DNA from: CAYJXJ01 sp964374095
GTDB taxonomy: Bacteria; Elusimicrobiota; Elusimicrobia; UBA1565; UBA9628
NCBI GenBank assembly: GCA_964374095.1
Contig: CAYJXJ010000069.1
Location: 1-21,501 of the forward strand
Direction: 5' to 3'
DNA: 21,501 nt
Shown here: piece by piece, positions 1-7,522 of the stretch
Layout: every line of letters starts with the position of its first letter
How positions within the stretch are numbered: the stretch's first letter is position 1
Made by a program: the position numbers and the translations under genes
The notes under the pieces: generated by a model
What the model saw: only the letters and a program-made list of their open reading frames with translations
Databases searched by the model: none
Told to the model about the DNA's origin: nothing

Positions 1-78
1 CGAAGGCTACAGGAGCCCTTCGCGGAATGGAACGAGTACCTTCCTTCCCGGGCCAACGTCAAGCTGGATGAGCGCATC

Positions 79-1038
79 ATGGGCAAATTGCTACGATTGC
101 GTAACGACATGGCAAGACTTTCTGTTGGTAGGGTCAAGGAAATCCTGCGGGAGCTCGGCTTCCCCGAGCGCTTCAACACCGAGCAGACCGCCCATTGCGT
201 GCTGGCCATGGCCGACGCCCATCCGCGGGAGGGCTTGGTGCTGGGCCACAAGACCCTGCGTGAGGGCGCTCGCATCCACGACACGATCGCCTTCGCCCGG
301 ACGGAGCTTCGCAAGAAGTACGCCGAGAACACTCGCGAGTCCATCCGCAAGTCCTCCTGCAAGCAGCTCGTGGACCATGGCCTAGCCATCGCCAACCCCG
401 ACGACCCGGCCCGATCGACCAATTCAGGCAACTGGCACTACGTCCTGGCCCAGGACTTCCTGGAGATTCTCGACAACGCGGCGGTCCCGAAGCTGGCCAA
501 GCTCGTGGCGGCTTGGTTGCGCAAGCACCCCGAGCGGCTGCGCGCGATCCTGGACATCGAGGCCGCGCACGTACAGAACGCGCCGCTTCCGGACGGCACC
601 AAACTGACGCTCAGCCCGGGCAAGCACAACGCCCTGGTCAAGCTGATCGTGGAGGTCTTCGTCGCGCGTTTCGTGGAGGTCCCGGTGCCGCTCTATGTCG
701 GCGACACCCGCGAGAAGATGCTCTACGTCAACGAGAAGGTTCTAAAGAGGCTCGGCATCGAGTTGGGCGTCCACGACAAGCTGCCGGATGTCCTCTTCTA
801 CTCGGAGGCCCGCCGGAGGGTATTCGCCATCGAGGCCGTGACCAGCGTCGGACCCATCACGGATTTGCGCCGGCGCGAGATTCAGCAGCTACTCGGCAGC
901 AACGAGGCCGTGTTCGTGACAGCCTTCCCGACCCGCCAGGACTTCAAGAGGTTCGCCGACCAGCTCGCCTGGGGCACCGCGGTCTGGATCGCCGATGAGC
1001 CGGAACACGTCGTCCGGTTCAACGGCCATATTTCTTGA
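79..1038 (+). CDS. BsuBI/PstI-family type II restriction endonuclease
   Basis: This is a type II restriction endonuclease of the BsuBI/PstI family; known members cut CTGCAG, but the specificity here is inferred. The C-terminal third carries the family signature: a P-D pair (D237), then F-A-I-E-A-V-T-S with E252 and G-P-I-T-D, then V-T-A-F, and W-I-A-D-E-P-E-H-V-V-R-F-N-G at the end. The 319-residue length matches my memory of full-length family members (about 315-325 residues). An internal Met at position 109 could also be the start. The same frame has no stop back to base 1 and reads plausibly there, so an N-terminal extension beyond the window is possible. A GGATGAG-like site lies before the 79 start. 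The gene converges on the methyltransferase and their 3' ends overlap by 20 bp, as expected for a compact R-M pair. Confidence 0.88.
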   Translation: MGKLLRLRNDMARLSVGRVKEILRELGFPERFNTEQTAHCVLAMADAHPREGLVLGHKTLREGARIHDTIAFARTELRKKYAENTRESIRKSSCKQLVDHGLAIANPDDPARSTNSGNWHYVLAQDFLEILDNAAVPKLAKLVAAWLRKHPERLRAILDIEAAHVQNAPLPDGTKLTLSPGKHNALVKLIVEVFVARFVEVPVPLYVGDTREKMLYVNEKVLKRLGIELGVHDKLPDVLFYSEARRRVFAIEAVTSVGPITDLRRREIQQLLGSNEAVFVTAFPTRQDFKRFADQLAWGTAVWIADEPEHVVRFNGHIS

Positions 1039-3313
1039 AGTAATCCTCAATGTGGGTGCGTTCGCGTCCGGAGAGGCCGAAGAGGTCGTAGACCTCCTCG
1101 TTGAGCTTCACTTCTAGGTCGGAAAGCTCCTCGACTGCGGCCTTCCCCATCTTCGCGGCCAACGCCCTGAACCTTGCGGGCAGCTCGAGCGGCAGCGGAA
1201 GGATGTTGAGCTCGGTCGCGGAGACCTGGGTGTTGCCGTTGAAGACGCGGAACACGAAGTCGAGCAGCTTCGAGTTGAGCAGCGCCGACAAGCAGAGCAG
1301 GTCGTAGGCGCAGCCGGGGTCCTTCTTGAAGATGAAGTTGAGGTGGTTCTCCAGGAAGTAGCCCTCGGCATGCGGACGCCACGAGGCGGGAACGAAGCAG
1401 GCCTCGATACGGCGCTTCTGCTCCTTGGCGCTGATGCGCTTGGTTAGGACCAAGTCCTCGGGGGCATTGATCCAGGAGCGCGTCTCGGGCGTCAGCTCGA
1501 CGAACGCCGCCTTGTTCCGGCTGTGCGCGTCGGGGATAAAGCGGAACGCCCGGAGGTTGTGCATCCAATAGAGCGGAGCCCGGCTGGGGCCGCCTTTGTG
1601 GTGGAGGGCGTCCTTGAAGCGGTTCCAGACGAACTTGCCGGTCGAAGCTCGCAGCCCCAGGGCCTCGAGCGGCTTGGACTGGCGGCGCACCCGGCCTAGG
1701 ATGTCGAGCGCCGTGCGGTTGGCGCTCGTGCAGAGCACATGCTCGAAGTCGCGGCCCAGATCGACCTCGGACAGGGGCACCTCGACTTGATCGGATGGGC
1801 TTGCCAGGCTCAGGTGGTCCTGCGCTTCCTTGAGCACCACCGTCGTCCTGTTCGTTCCCCGGCTACCCATCACGACGACCGTCTCCTGGAGAACGTTCGA
1901 GTGATGGAACACGTCCGTCCGGGAATTGAAGGTGAGCACCTCGTCGAGGCGAATGCGGTCGAGCATGAAGCGCCGCAGCCGCTTGAAGTACAGGCCCGAG
2001 GCAAAGCTCTTAGGCACGATGAAGCCGAGCTTGCCCTTGGCATTTAAGCGCTCTAGCGCGAACTGCATGAACATGCCGTACATGTTCGCGTGACCGTAGA
2101 TAGTCTCCTTGAAGTTCTGCACCCTCTGGTCGGTCGAGGGCATCTTGCCGTAGGGCGGATTACCGACCACGAAATCGAAACCCTCGGCGTAGCGGCCACG
2201 CTGGAGCTTGATTTCCGATCCTCCGCCTTTGGCGCTCGGGAAGAGCTCCTCGCGGGGGGTGTCGAGCGTATCGGCCAAGTGGACGTTGAAGTCGGTGCCC
2301 GAGCTCAGTTTGTGACCCCCGCGCGCCAGGAGGAGGCCGAGTCCCACCTTCGTCAGGCACACCGCCGTCAGGTCGTTATCGAGGCCAGCGAGGTTCGCGG
2401 CCACGATATCGCGAGCCTCGGAGCCTTTGCCGGCAGCCTGGAGGATTCTGCGGCCGGCGTCCAGGATGAAGATGCCGCACCCCGCGGCTGGATCGAGCAA
2501 GCTGCCCGAGAGGGCGTGCTTATCGGAAAAGCCCAACTCGCCCAATATATAGGAGGCGATCTCGGTCGGTGTGTAGACCTTGCCGTACTCCCGGATGTCC
2601 TCGGGCACATTGAGGGCCGTATAGAGCCGCTGGAAGAGCTCCGGGTGCCAGGAGGCGACCGCCGACGCTGCGCCGCCGTTGGAGAGCCTGGCCAGCGGTG
2701 GCATCAGCTCGGCAAGCGGCCGCCAAGTGTCGGGCCAAAGCTGGTCCTCCAGGTGGGCGGCGTTCTCTTTGGCGGCCGCCTTGAGCATCGAAAACGCCAG
2801 GTGCGCCAGGACCGTATGCAGGCGGAACTTCGGGTCATCAGGGATGATGAGGCTCTCGACGGCGTCGCGCCACGACGCATAGCAGGTGCGGTAAAGGCGG
2901 TTCGATGAACTCTGCTCAAGCTGACGCATGGTCTGCGTAGCCCAGGCCAGATATTCGCCAAGGAGCGCCTGGTCGAGCTGCGAGGCCTCCACTGGGGCGG
3001 GAAGTTCAACGCCAACAGGACTTCCGGCCTCGTAGCTCTCAAGAGACTCGCCAATGAGCATCGAGGCATCCAGAGGCGACTTATGGATGGTGGGCCGCCA
3101 CGCCGGAGGCACCCGGTCGGCCAAGAGCATCAATTCGGCCTCGTCATGGCGCAGCGCGCGGGCGAGCTTGCGGATGACATCCTCGGAGGGTTGGACCTGG
3201 CCGCTCTCGATGCGCGAGAGATACGCGACGTTGACGCCGACCTTCTTCCCGACGACCTTGATACCGAGGCCGCGGTCCTTACGGATTTCGCGCAGGCGCT
3301 GTCCGAATCTCAC
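1019..3313 (-). CDS. HTH-fused N6-adenine DNA methyltransferase of the R-M system
   Basis: This is the modification enzyme protecting host DNA from the convergent endonuclease. Residues about 1-65 form an XRE/Cro-type helix-turn-helix (R-L-R-E-I-R-K-D-R-G-L ... N-V-A-Y-L-S-R-I-E-S-G). Residues about 240-480 are a gamma-class N6-adenine methyltransferase core: V-Y-T-P-T-E-I-A, SAM motif I L-D-P-A-A-G-C-G near 275 and catalytic N-P-P-Y near 385. Residues about 560-720 resemble a TaqI-like target-recognition domain. At 764 residues it is much longer than my memory of PstI/BsuBI-type methylases (about 500). The excess is the HTH plus a middle segment I do not recognise. The start is GTG. Only six bases separate it from a possible -10 box, so the mRNA may be leaderless. 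The HTH could act like the separate C protein of other R-M systems (inference). Confidence 0.9.
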   Translation of the reverse strand: MRFGQRLREIRKDRGLGIKVVGKKVGVNVAYLSRIESGQVQPSEDVIRKLARALRHDEAELMLLADRVPPAWRPTIHKSPLDASMLIGESLESYEAGSPVGVELPAPVEASQLDQALLGEYLAWATQTMRQLEQSSSNRLYRTCYASWRDAVESLIIPDDPKFRLHTVLAHLAFSMLKAAAKENAAHLEDQLWPDTWRPLAELMPPLARLSNGGAASAVASWHPELFQRLYTALNVPEDIREYGKVYTPTEIASYILGELGFSDKHALSGSLLDPAAGCGIFILDAGRRILQAAGKGSEARDIVAANLAGLDNDLTAVCLTKVGLGLLLARGGHKLSSGTDFNVHLADTLDTPREELFPSAKGGGSEIKLQRGRYAEGFDFVVGNPPYGKMPSTDQRVQNFKETIYGHANMYGMFMQFALERLNAKGKLGFIVPKSFASGLYFKRLRRFMLDRIRLDEVLTFNSRTDVFHHSNVLQETVVVMGSRGTNRTTVVLKEAQDHLSLASPSDQVEVPLSEVDLGRDFEHVLCTSANRTALDILGRVRRQSKPLEALGLRASTGKFVWNRFKDALHHKGGPSRAPLYWMHNLRAFRFIPDAHSRNKAAFVELTPETRSWINAPEDLVLTKRISAKEQKRRIEACFVPASWRPHAEGYFLENHLNFIFKKDPGCAYDLLCLSALLNSKLLDFVFRVFNGNTQVSATELNILPLPLELPARFRALAAKMGKAAVEELSDLEVKLNEEVYDLFGLSGRERTHIEDYFKKYGR

Positions 3314-3319
3314 AGGGAC

Positions 3320-3350
3320 AGCTTACCACAGGTTGACAAACTAATCAACC
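3320..3350 (-). promoter_or_regulatory. Candidate promoter and operator of the methyltransferase gene
   Basis: A perfect inverted repeat with 6-bp arms (GGTTGA and TCAACC) and an 8-bp spacer occupies 3331-3350. On the minus strand a -35-like TTGATT (3343-3348) lies inside one arm. After exactly 17 bp there is a weak -10-like TAAGCT (3320-3325). Transcription would start at or next to the GTG codon at 3313. The overlap of repeat and -35 box is what an autorepressor site for the fused HTH domain would look like. The -10 match is poor, so this is a candidate only. Confidence 0.4.
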
Positions 3351-3371
3351 CGGGATGGCGCGTTAGTGATG

Positions 3372-4235
3372 TCAGGGGGCTGGATTTGGAGTGAGGGAAG
3401 CGTTGGGCTGAGAGTAGGCGGCGAGTGAAGGCGTTGCTGGACGGTTCTCCTGGCCGAGCCAGTCGCGTTCGAGTTCCTTCATGCTGGCCCACCGGCCGCC
3501 GCAGCTCTGCGGAAGAGCCTTGTCCAGGTAGGGTTCCAGAGAAAACCGGGGCTGCGATGCTATCGCCCTCAGAAGTTCCCGCATCCCGCTCATGCCACAC
3601 CGGCGAATGAGGAACCACGTCACCGACGATGCCTGGTCGTGCCATCTGACATAGTCCTCGCGCTTCTTGCTAAGGCGGAGATCGCGGCCTGTCATCTGCT
3701 CGAAGGGTCGGGCGTCTGAACGAATTCCATACCAGGTATCGGGCGGGTCGGATGACTCCGGCAAAAGCTGCGTCGTAACAAGGGCGAGCACAGCGGCAAG
3801 TCCCTCGGAGAGCCAGGACAACTGGCCGAATGCCCGGCTCCGGAGGTTTTCGTTCATGATCAGGTGCACGATCTCATGAGCCAATGTCGAGTTCAGACCC
3901 GGGCCGGCGTAGACGTAGATGTGGTTCCACGCGGTCAAGCCCCCGGACCATCCCTCGACTTTCAGGCGTCGACGGTAATGCTTTTCGTTCCGGTGGACCT
4001 CGATCGGGTAAAGCCCATGGTCGGCTGGGACCTTGAAGCCCAGGAGGGGCAAGAATTCGGCATAGTGATGCTCCGCCAAGCGACAGACCTCGTCCGCATC
4101 GACTGCGAGGGTGGATGCCGCGTCGTGCTGGTTGTTCTTGAAGGCGTTGGCCGGTGTGGCAGCAAGCGTGGCCAAGAGCCAGAGCAGCCTGCCCCGGCCT
4201 ACCAAGACCATCGCTGGCGAGGGTTTCTGGCTCAT
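3372..4235 (-). CDS. Secreted HExxH zinc metallopeptidase (peptidase MA-like, gluzincin type)
   Basis: This is a predicted exported zinc peptidase of 287 residues. Residues about 12-31 are a signal peptide: basic residues, a Leu/Ala-rich core and an A-N-A cleavage-type site. The zinc motif H120-E-I-V-H124 lies in A-H-E-I-V-H-L-I-M-N-E. W-L-S-E144-G-L-A follows 20 residues after H124 and supplies the third, glutamate ligand expected of gluzincins. Substrate is unknown. The ATG overlaps the stop of the upstream HEAT-repeat gene (ATGA), so the two are translationally coupled and probably work in the same extracytoplasmic compartment. It is last in a four-gene operon. Base composition is visibly less GC-rich than the polyamine region. 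Family placement at the gluzincin level is firm; the exact family is not. Confidence 0.75.
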   Translation of the reverse strand: MSQKPSPAMVLVGRGRLLWLLATLAATPANAFKNNQHDAASTLAVDADEVCRLAEHHYAEFLPLLGFKVPADHGLYPIEVHRNEKHYRRRLKVEGWSGGLTAWNHIYVYAGPGLNSTLAHEIVHLIMNENLRSRAFGQLSWLSEGLAAVLALVTTQLLPESSDPPDTWYGIRSDARPFEQMTGRDLRLSKKREDYVRWHDQASSVTWFLIRRCGMSGMRELLRAIASQPRFSLEPYLDKALPQSCGGRWASMKELERDWLGQENRPATPSLAAYSQPNASLTPNPAP

Positions 4236-5350
4236 TGTGAGAATGACTTCAACGCTTCCTGCGCTTCCTCGCGCACCCAGGGAGCAGCATCGCTAGAGGC
4301 AGCTTCGCGAAGTGCCGCCTCTGCGGCTTGAACCCTTCGCATTTTCAACAGGTAGATCACAAAGGATCGATTTCCCGCGTCAGGGTCGTTCTTTAGAATG
4401 TCAAGCGCGACGGGTAGGAACTTCTCGTCCCACAGGCGGTCAAGCGCCCGGATTGCTGGTCCGCGAATTGCTTGATCCGGATTCCTCATCAAGTCCCTGA
4501 GGAGTGCCTCATCCGCAGCAGTAAGACTGCCCCCGAGGGTCCCAGCAGCTATCTCGACCACCTTGCGAAGTGGATGCTTGAGAAGTCCCACAAGCGTGGG
4601 AAGGTCTTCCCTAGGCACGTGCCGAGGCAATTGACCTGCTACTCGCCTCTTTTCTTCCTCCGTTACCTGAGGGTCATTAAGTTCTCTTATGACCCGAGAT
4701 GTCCCTTTGCGCCCAAAGCCGTACAGGCTTACCATTGACTTCGGGCTCGCTTTAATCTCTCGGATGAACTCTTCGAGGTCTTCATCCTTGCCGATCCGGG
4801 CAATGGCGGTCTCGGCCATCTTGCCACCCTGGCCGCCTTTCTTCCTCATGGCGCGCAGAGCAGGCAAGGCATCCTCGTTCTTCCCCTTTCCTGCGGACTC
4901 CAAGATTGCCCGCAACCGCGCATATCGAGGCGTCTCTCGCATAAGTTCCACCTCGGACTTCACGGCGAAGGGCCCCCAATATCCATGGCCGAGACCGGCA
5001 TTCTCCTTGTCAACCAACTCCTTAATGACTGCGCGATACTTCGGGTCCTGGCAAGAAGCCAGCACCTTGGAAAGGTGCTCCGAAACCCTAGTGAGCCGTC
5101 CGCTGTCCTTTGATTTGAGTTCCCTCTCCAACTGGTCAAACTCGCTGTAGACGGCCCGCACATCGTCGTTGTCGGTTACGGAACCCTCTTCGACGCCAAG
5201 GTAGGCTTTTACTTTCTGATCGCCATCCTTTGCCGCGCGGGCAGCGGCCAGCGCCTCTCGTGCTTTCTTGCGGTCTCCTGATGGCGCGGCGAATGATGGG
5301 GGCATTGGTACGGTCAAGACAAAGATGAGTAGCCCGACAAGATTTCGCAT
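4232..5350 (-). CDS. Secreted HEAT-repeat protein
   Basis: This 372-residue protein has an N-terminal signal peptide (M-R-N-L-V-G-L-L-I-F-V-L-T-V-P, cleavage near S-F-A-A-P). A charged helical region follows, and the second half (about residues 190-372) is built of HEAT-type helical repeats, for example L-V-G-L-L-K-H-P-L-R-K-V-V-E-I-A-A-G-T-L-G and repeated V/I-R-x-x-A-x-x-A-L patterns. Such repeats serve as protein-binding scaffolds; no catalytic motif is visible. I chose the ATG at 5350 because it has a strong AAGGAG site eight bases upstream and begins the signal peptide, although the frame is open further upstream. The stop of the preceding small gene overlaps this ATG (TAATG), and the metallopeptidase follows with ATGA overlap. 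It may present substrates to that peptidase or inhibit it (inference). Confidence 0.75.
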   Translation of the reverse strand: MRNLVGLLIFVLTVPMPPSFAAPSGDRKKAREALAAARAAKDGDQKVKAYLGVEEGSVTDNDDVRAVYSEFDQLERELKSKDSGRLTRVSEHLSKVLASCQDPKYRAVIKELVDKENAGLGHGYWGPFAVKSEVELMRETPRYARLRAILESAGKGKNEDALPALRAMRKKGGQGGKMAETAIARIGKDEDLEEFIREIKASPKSMVSLYGFGRKGTSRVIRELNDPQVTEEEKRRVAGQLPRHVPREDLPTLVGLLKHPLRKVVEIAAGTLGGSLTAADEALLRDLMRNPDQAIRGPAIRALDRLWDEKFLPVALDILKNDPDAGNRSFVIYLLKMRRVQAAEAALREAASSDAAPWVREEAQEALKSFSQ

Positions 5351-5538
5351 TATGCTTTCTCCTTCGCCCGCGCCTCGCGCTCGCGCTCCATCTGTATCCA
5401 GTCGGCGACGATGGCGACGTTGTTGTTGAGCTCCGCGAGATTGGAGGTGAGCCACGAAAGCTGCCGGAGAAGTTCGCGCTGAAACGGGTCCTGGGGCTTC
5501 GCGGCCTCCGTTTCCCGGCCCGGCTGTGCCGCGCTCAC
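5350..5538 (-). CDS. Small protein, second of two tandem paralogues (62 aa)
   Basis: I do not recognise this family. The 62-residue product contains D-P-F-Q-R-E-L-L-R-Q-L-S-W-L-T-S-N-L-A-E-L-N-N-N-V-A-I and ends in a highly charged E-R-E-R-E-A-R-A-K-E-K-A tail; it looks largely helical. It aligns with the product of the gene just upstream at about 16 identical positions in 33, including D-P-F-Q-R, W-L, N-L and A-I. The GTG start overlaps the upstream TGA (GTGA), and its TAA overlaps the ATG of the HEAT-repeat gene (TAATG), so it is coupled on both sides. No signal peptide is visible, so it is probably cytoplasmic. The frame is open further upstream, but a longer start would overlap the whole paralogue. 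Its conserved repeat and position support it as a real gene. Confidence 0.7.
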   Translation of the reverse strand: MSAAQPGRETEAAKPQDPFQRELLRQLSWLTSNLAELNNNVAIVADWIQMEREREARAKEKA

Positions 5539-5729
5539 CTTTGTCCCTCCTTCGGCCGCAAGTCGTCCATTTTGTTTGAGATGATCGCGAGGTTCGTCCG
5601 GACCTCCCAAAGGTTCGCGTTGAGCCATTGCAGCTGCTGGATGAGCGCCCGTTGGAAGGGGTCCGGAAGTTCCTCCTTCGACCCCCACGGCGCTATGTGC
5701 GGGACCTTGTCGCGCGTTTCCTCGGCCAT
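5535..5729 (-). CDS. Small protein, first of two tandem paralogues (64 aa)
   Basis: This is an unrecognised small protein, first gene of a four-gene minus-strand operon. The core L-P-D-P-F-Q-R-A-L-I-Q-Q-L-Q-W-L-N-A-N-L-W-E-V-R-T-N-L-A-I-I matches the next gene's core, so the two arose by tandem duplication. A helical, possibly coiled-coil or oligomerising segment is likely. The N-terminal 21 residues (M-A-E-E-T-R-D-K-V-P-H) differ from the paralogue. I chose the ATG at 5729 because it gives a length like that of its paralogue, although no good ribosome-binding site sits at normal spacing. The frame is open up to a possible ATG at 5810. The two proteins could form a heterodimer (inference). 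Confidence 0.65.
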   Translation of the reverse strand: MAEETRDKVPHIAPWGSKEELPDPFQRALIQQLQWLNANLWEVRTNLAIISNKMDDLRPKEGQR

Positions 5730-5748
5730 ACCGATAGCGTAGACAACG

Positions 5749-5768
5749 ATCTCCCTGGAATCTCCCTG
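5749..5768 (-). promoter_or_regulatory. Tandem 9-bp direct repeat upstream of the small-protein operon
   Basis: On the minus strand CAGGGAGAT occurs twice, at 5760-5768 and 5749-5757. The two copies are offset by 11 bp, about one helical turn. They lie 20 bp before the start of the first small gene, in the 205-bp gap that separates the operon from the response-regulator gene. PhoB/OmpR-type regulators bind direct repeats with about this period. I see no convincing -35/-10 pair here. Half of each repeat resembles a Shine-Dalgarno core (AGGGAG), which is an alternative explanation. Confidence 0.3.
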
Positions 5769-5934
5769 AAAGTCCCGGAGGGCCCCGCAGTATGGAAAGA
5801 CGGGAGCCAAAAAAGTGCGGTTCTAACGGAAGTTTTTGTGGGCGGCGCGGCGACGAGAAATGAAGACCCAGATGGCGTCTAGGTCTTGACACGCCCCCCG
5901 GCGACTGCCGGCGCAGGCGACGCCGATTGCCGGA

Positions 5935-6660
5935 TCAGGCCGCGGTCCGCGACGGCTTCGGCGCAAGCCTCAGGTCGAGGGAGTATCCCATGCCCTTGTG
6001 GCTGACGAGACACGCCCCGCCCGGGCCTAGTTTCCGGCGCAGCGTGGAGACCTTGTTGCCGACGGCGTGCTCGGAGTCGGGACCCGCGCGGCCCCAAACC
6101 TTCTCATGCAGGTCCGTGGAGAAGTGGATGACGTTCGGCCGACGAACGAAGAGGGTCAGGAGCGCGAACTCCTTGGGCTCCAGGCGGACCGGCTCGCCGT
6201 CGACCGTGACCTGCTCGGCGCCGACATCCACCTTCAACCACCCGAGATCGCAAGCGGCGCGCGCGTCGAGGTCCTTCTCTTTCCGACGCACGATGCTCTC
6301 CAACCGCGCCAGAAGCTCCTCGTCGTGGAAGGGCTTGGGGAGGTAGTCGTCGGCTCCAGCCCGGAGGCCCGTGATCCGCTCATCCACCTTGGATTGGGCC
6401 GAGACTACGATCACCGGGATCAGGCTCAGCGTCGCATCCTTCTGCATGACCCGCAGCACGTCGAGGCCGCCCATTCCCGGGAGCCCCATGTCCAGAACCG
6501 CGATATCGACCGGCCTCCGGCGAAGCAGGCTCAGGGCCGTCTCGCCGTCGCCGGCCAAGAACCACTCGAACCTGCCCTCGTGTTCGAGCTCGAAGAAGGA
6601 CTTGTAGCGGTCCTGCATGGAGGGATCGTCTTCAACGACCAACACGCGGGTTGGGGCCAT
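5935..6660 (-). CDS. OmpR/PhoB-type two-component response regulator
   Basis: This 241-residue DNA-binding response regulator is phosphorylated by an unknown histidine kinase. Residues 1-120 are a receiver domain with acidic pair D11-D12, phospho-acceptor D57 (V-L-D-M-G-L-P-G-M-G-G), S87 and K109 (Y-L-P-K-P-F). Residues about 140-232 are a winged-helix trans_reg_C domain (L-E-P-K-E-F-A-L-L ... V-W-G-R ... V-G-N-K-V-S-T-L-R-R-K-L-G ... G-M-G-Y). All key residues are present. No histidine kinase gene lies in the window, so it is an orphan here. The small-protein operon lies downstream on the same strand, separated by about 205 bp, with a direct repeat of PhoB-like spacing before it. Confidence 0.9.
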   Translation of the reverse strand: MAPTRVLVVEDDPSMQDRYKSFFELEHEGRFEWFLAGDGETALSLLRRRPVDIAVLDMGLPGMGGLDVLRVMQKDATLSLIPVIVVSAQSKVDERITGLRAGADDYLPKPFHDEELLARLESIVRRKEKDLDARAACDLGWLKVDVGAEQVTVDGEPVRLEPKEFALLTLFVRRPNVIHFSTDLHEKVWGRAGPDSEHAVGNKVSTLRRKLGPGGACLVSHKGMGYSLDLRLAPKPSRTAA

Positions 6661-6681
6661 GGCTCGGGGATACCGTGATGG

Positions 6682-6710
6682 ATGCTACCAATCCCTCCCA
6701 AGGCGGTCAA
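6682..6710 (-). promoter_or_regulatory. Candidate sigma-70 promoter of the response regulator
   Basis: On the minus strand TTGACC (6705-6710) is followed by a 17-bp spacer and TAGCAT (6682-6687). These are 5/6 and 4/6 matches to the sigma-70 consensus at ideal spacing. Transcription would begin about 15-20 bases before the ATG at 6660. The location in the short gap after the SDR gene fits. Confidence 0.45.
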
Positions 6711-6754
6711 CGAAAAGGCCCGAAAACAACAGGCACGCCACCCTCGGGTTCTTG

Positions 6755-7522
6755 TTAGAAATAATTCGACGTAATCCCCCCATCCACCACGATGACGGCC
6801 CCATTGGTCCAGCTCGATTCCTCCGAAGCCAGATGCAGGGCGATGTTGACGATATCCTCGGCCTTTCCGAAGCGCCCCATCGGGATGCGGTTCATGCGCT
6901 TGGCCTTCTCCGCCGGCTCCTTGAGCAACCAGTCCATCAAGAGCGGGGTCTCGATGGGCCCCGGGCAGACGGCGTTGGAGCGCACCCCCTGAGGCCCGAA
7001 CTGCACGGCCAAGGATTTCGTCATGGCGATGACGGCGCCCTTGGACGCGGTGTAGGCGTCCTGCGGCACGCTGCAGCCCACCAGGGCCACGAAGGAGGCG
7101 ATGTTGATGATCGAGCCGCCCCCCGCGCGCAGCAGCTCGGGGATGCCGTGCTTGCAGACCAAATAAACACCCTTGACGTTGACGGCAAGGACCTTGTCCC
7201 AGACCCGCTCCTCGGTATCGACGACGGAATGGTCGTCGCTGGGGAATATCCCGGCGTTGTTGTAGAGGACGTCGAACCGGCCGAAGGCCTTGATTCCCGC
7301 TTCGATGACGCCGCGGACATCGCCTTCGCGGGAAATATCGGCGTGGCACCCGACCGCCCGGCCCCCGGCCTGCGCCACGCGCGCCTGCGTGCGCTTCAAG
7401 CCCTCGTCGCTGAGGTCGCAGAGGACCAGGCGCGCCCCTTCCCGGGCGAAGCGCTCGGCCGCGGCCTGGCCCATGCCCGAACCGGCGCCGGTGATCAGGC
7501 AGACCTTGTCCTTGAGGCGCAT
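6755..7522 (-). CDS. Short-chain dehydrogenase/reductase (SDR), classical type
   Basis: This is a soluble NAD(P)-dependent oxidoreductase of 255 residues, the normal size for classical SDRs. It shows the cofactor motif T-G-A-G-S-G-M-G near residue 12, then C-D-L-S-D after beta-2 (an acidic residue that favours NAD over NADP), N-N-A-G near 90 and catalytic Y-T-A-S-K near 155. P-G-P-I-E-T-P and a C-terminal V-D-G-G-I-T follow. The substrate cannot be read from the sequence. The ATG at 7522 shares its A with the TGA of the upstream 101-residue gene (TGATG), so the two genes are translationally coupled. The longer open frame upstream of 7522 overlaps that gene and was not used. Confidence 0.9.
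   Translation of the reverse strand: MRLKDKVCLITGAGSGMGQAAAERFAREGARLVLCDLSDEGLKRTQARVAQAGGRAVGCHADISREGDVRGVIEAGIKAFGRFDVLYNNAGIFPSDDHSVVDTEERVWDKVLAVNVKGVYLVCKHGIPELLRAGGGSIINIASFVALVGCSVPQDAYTASKGAVIAMTKSLAVQFGPQGVRSNAVCPGPIETPLLMDWLLKEPAEKAKRMNRIPMGRFGKAEDIVNIALHLASEESSWTNGAVIVVDGGITSNYF

Noticed and set aside
5350..5892. A 180-codon minus-strand frame covering both small genes
   Set aside because: Only its last 62 codons show the paralogue core. The upstream part is arginine/proline-rich shadow sequence overlapping the first small gene in another frame.
7071..7076. Depletion of CTGCAG sites as a sign of BsuBI/PstI-type restriction
   Set aside because: I found CTGCAG at 7071 and 20068 by eye, against about five expected at random. 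I may have missed sites, and the number is too small to show avoidance.
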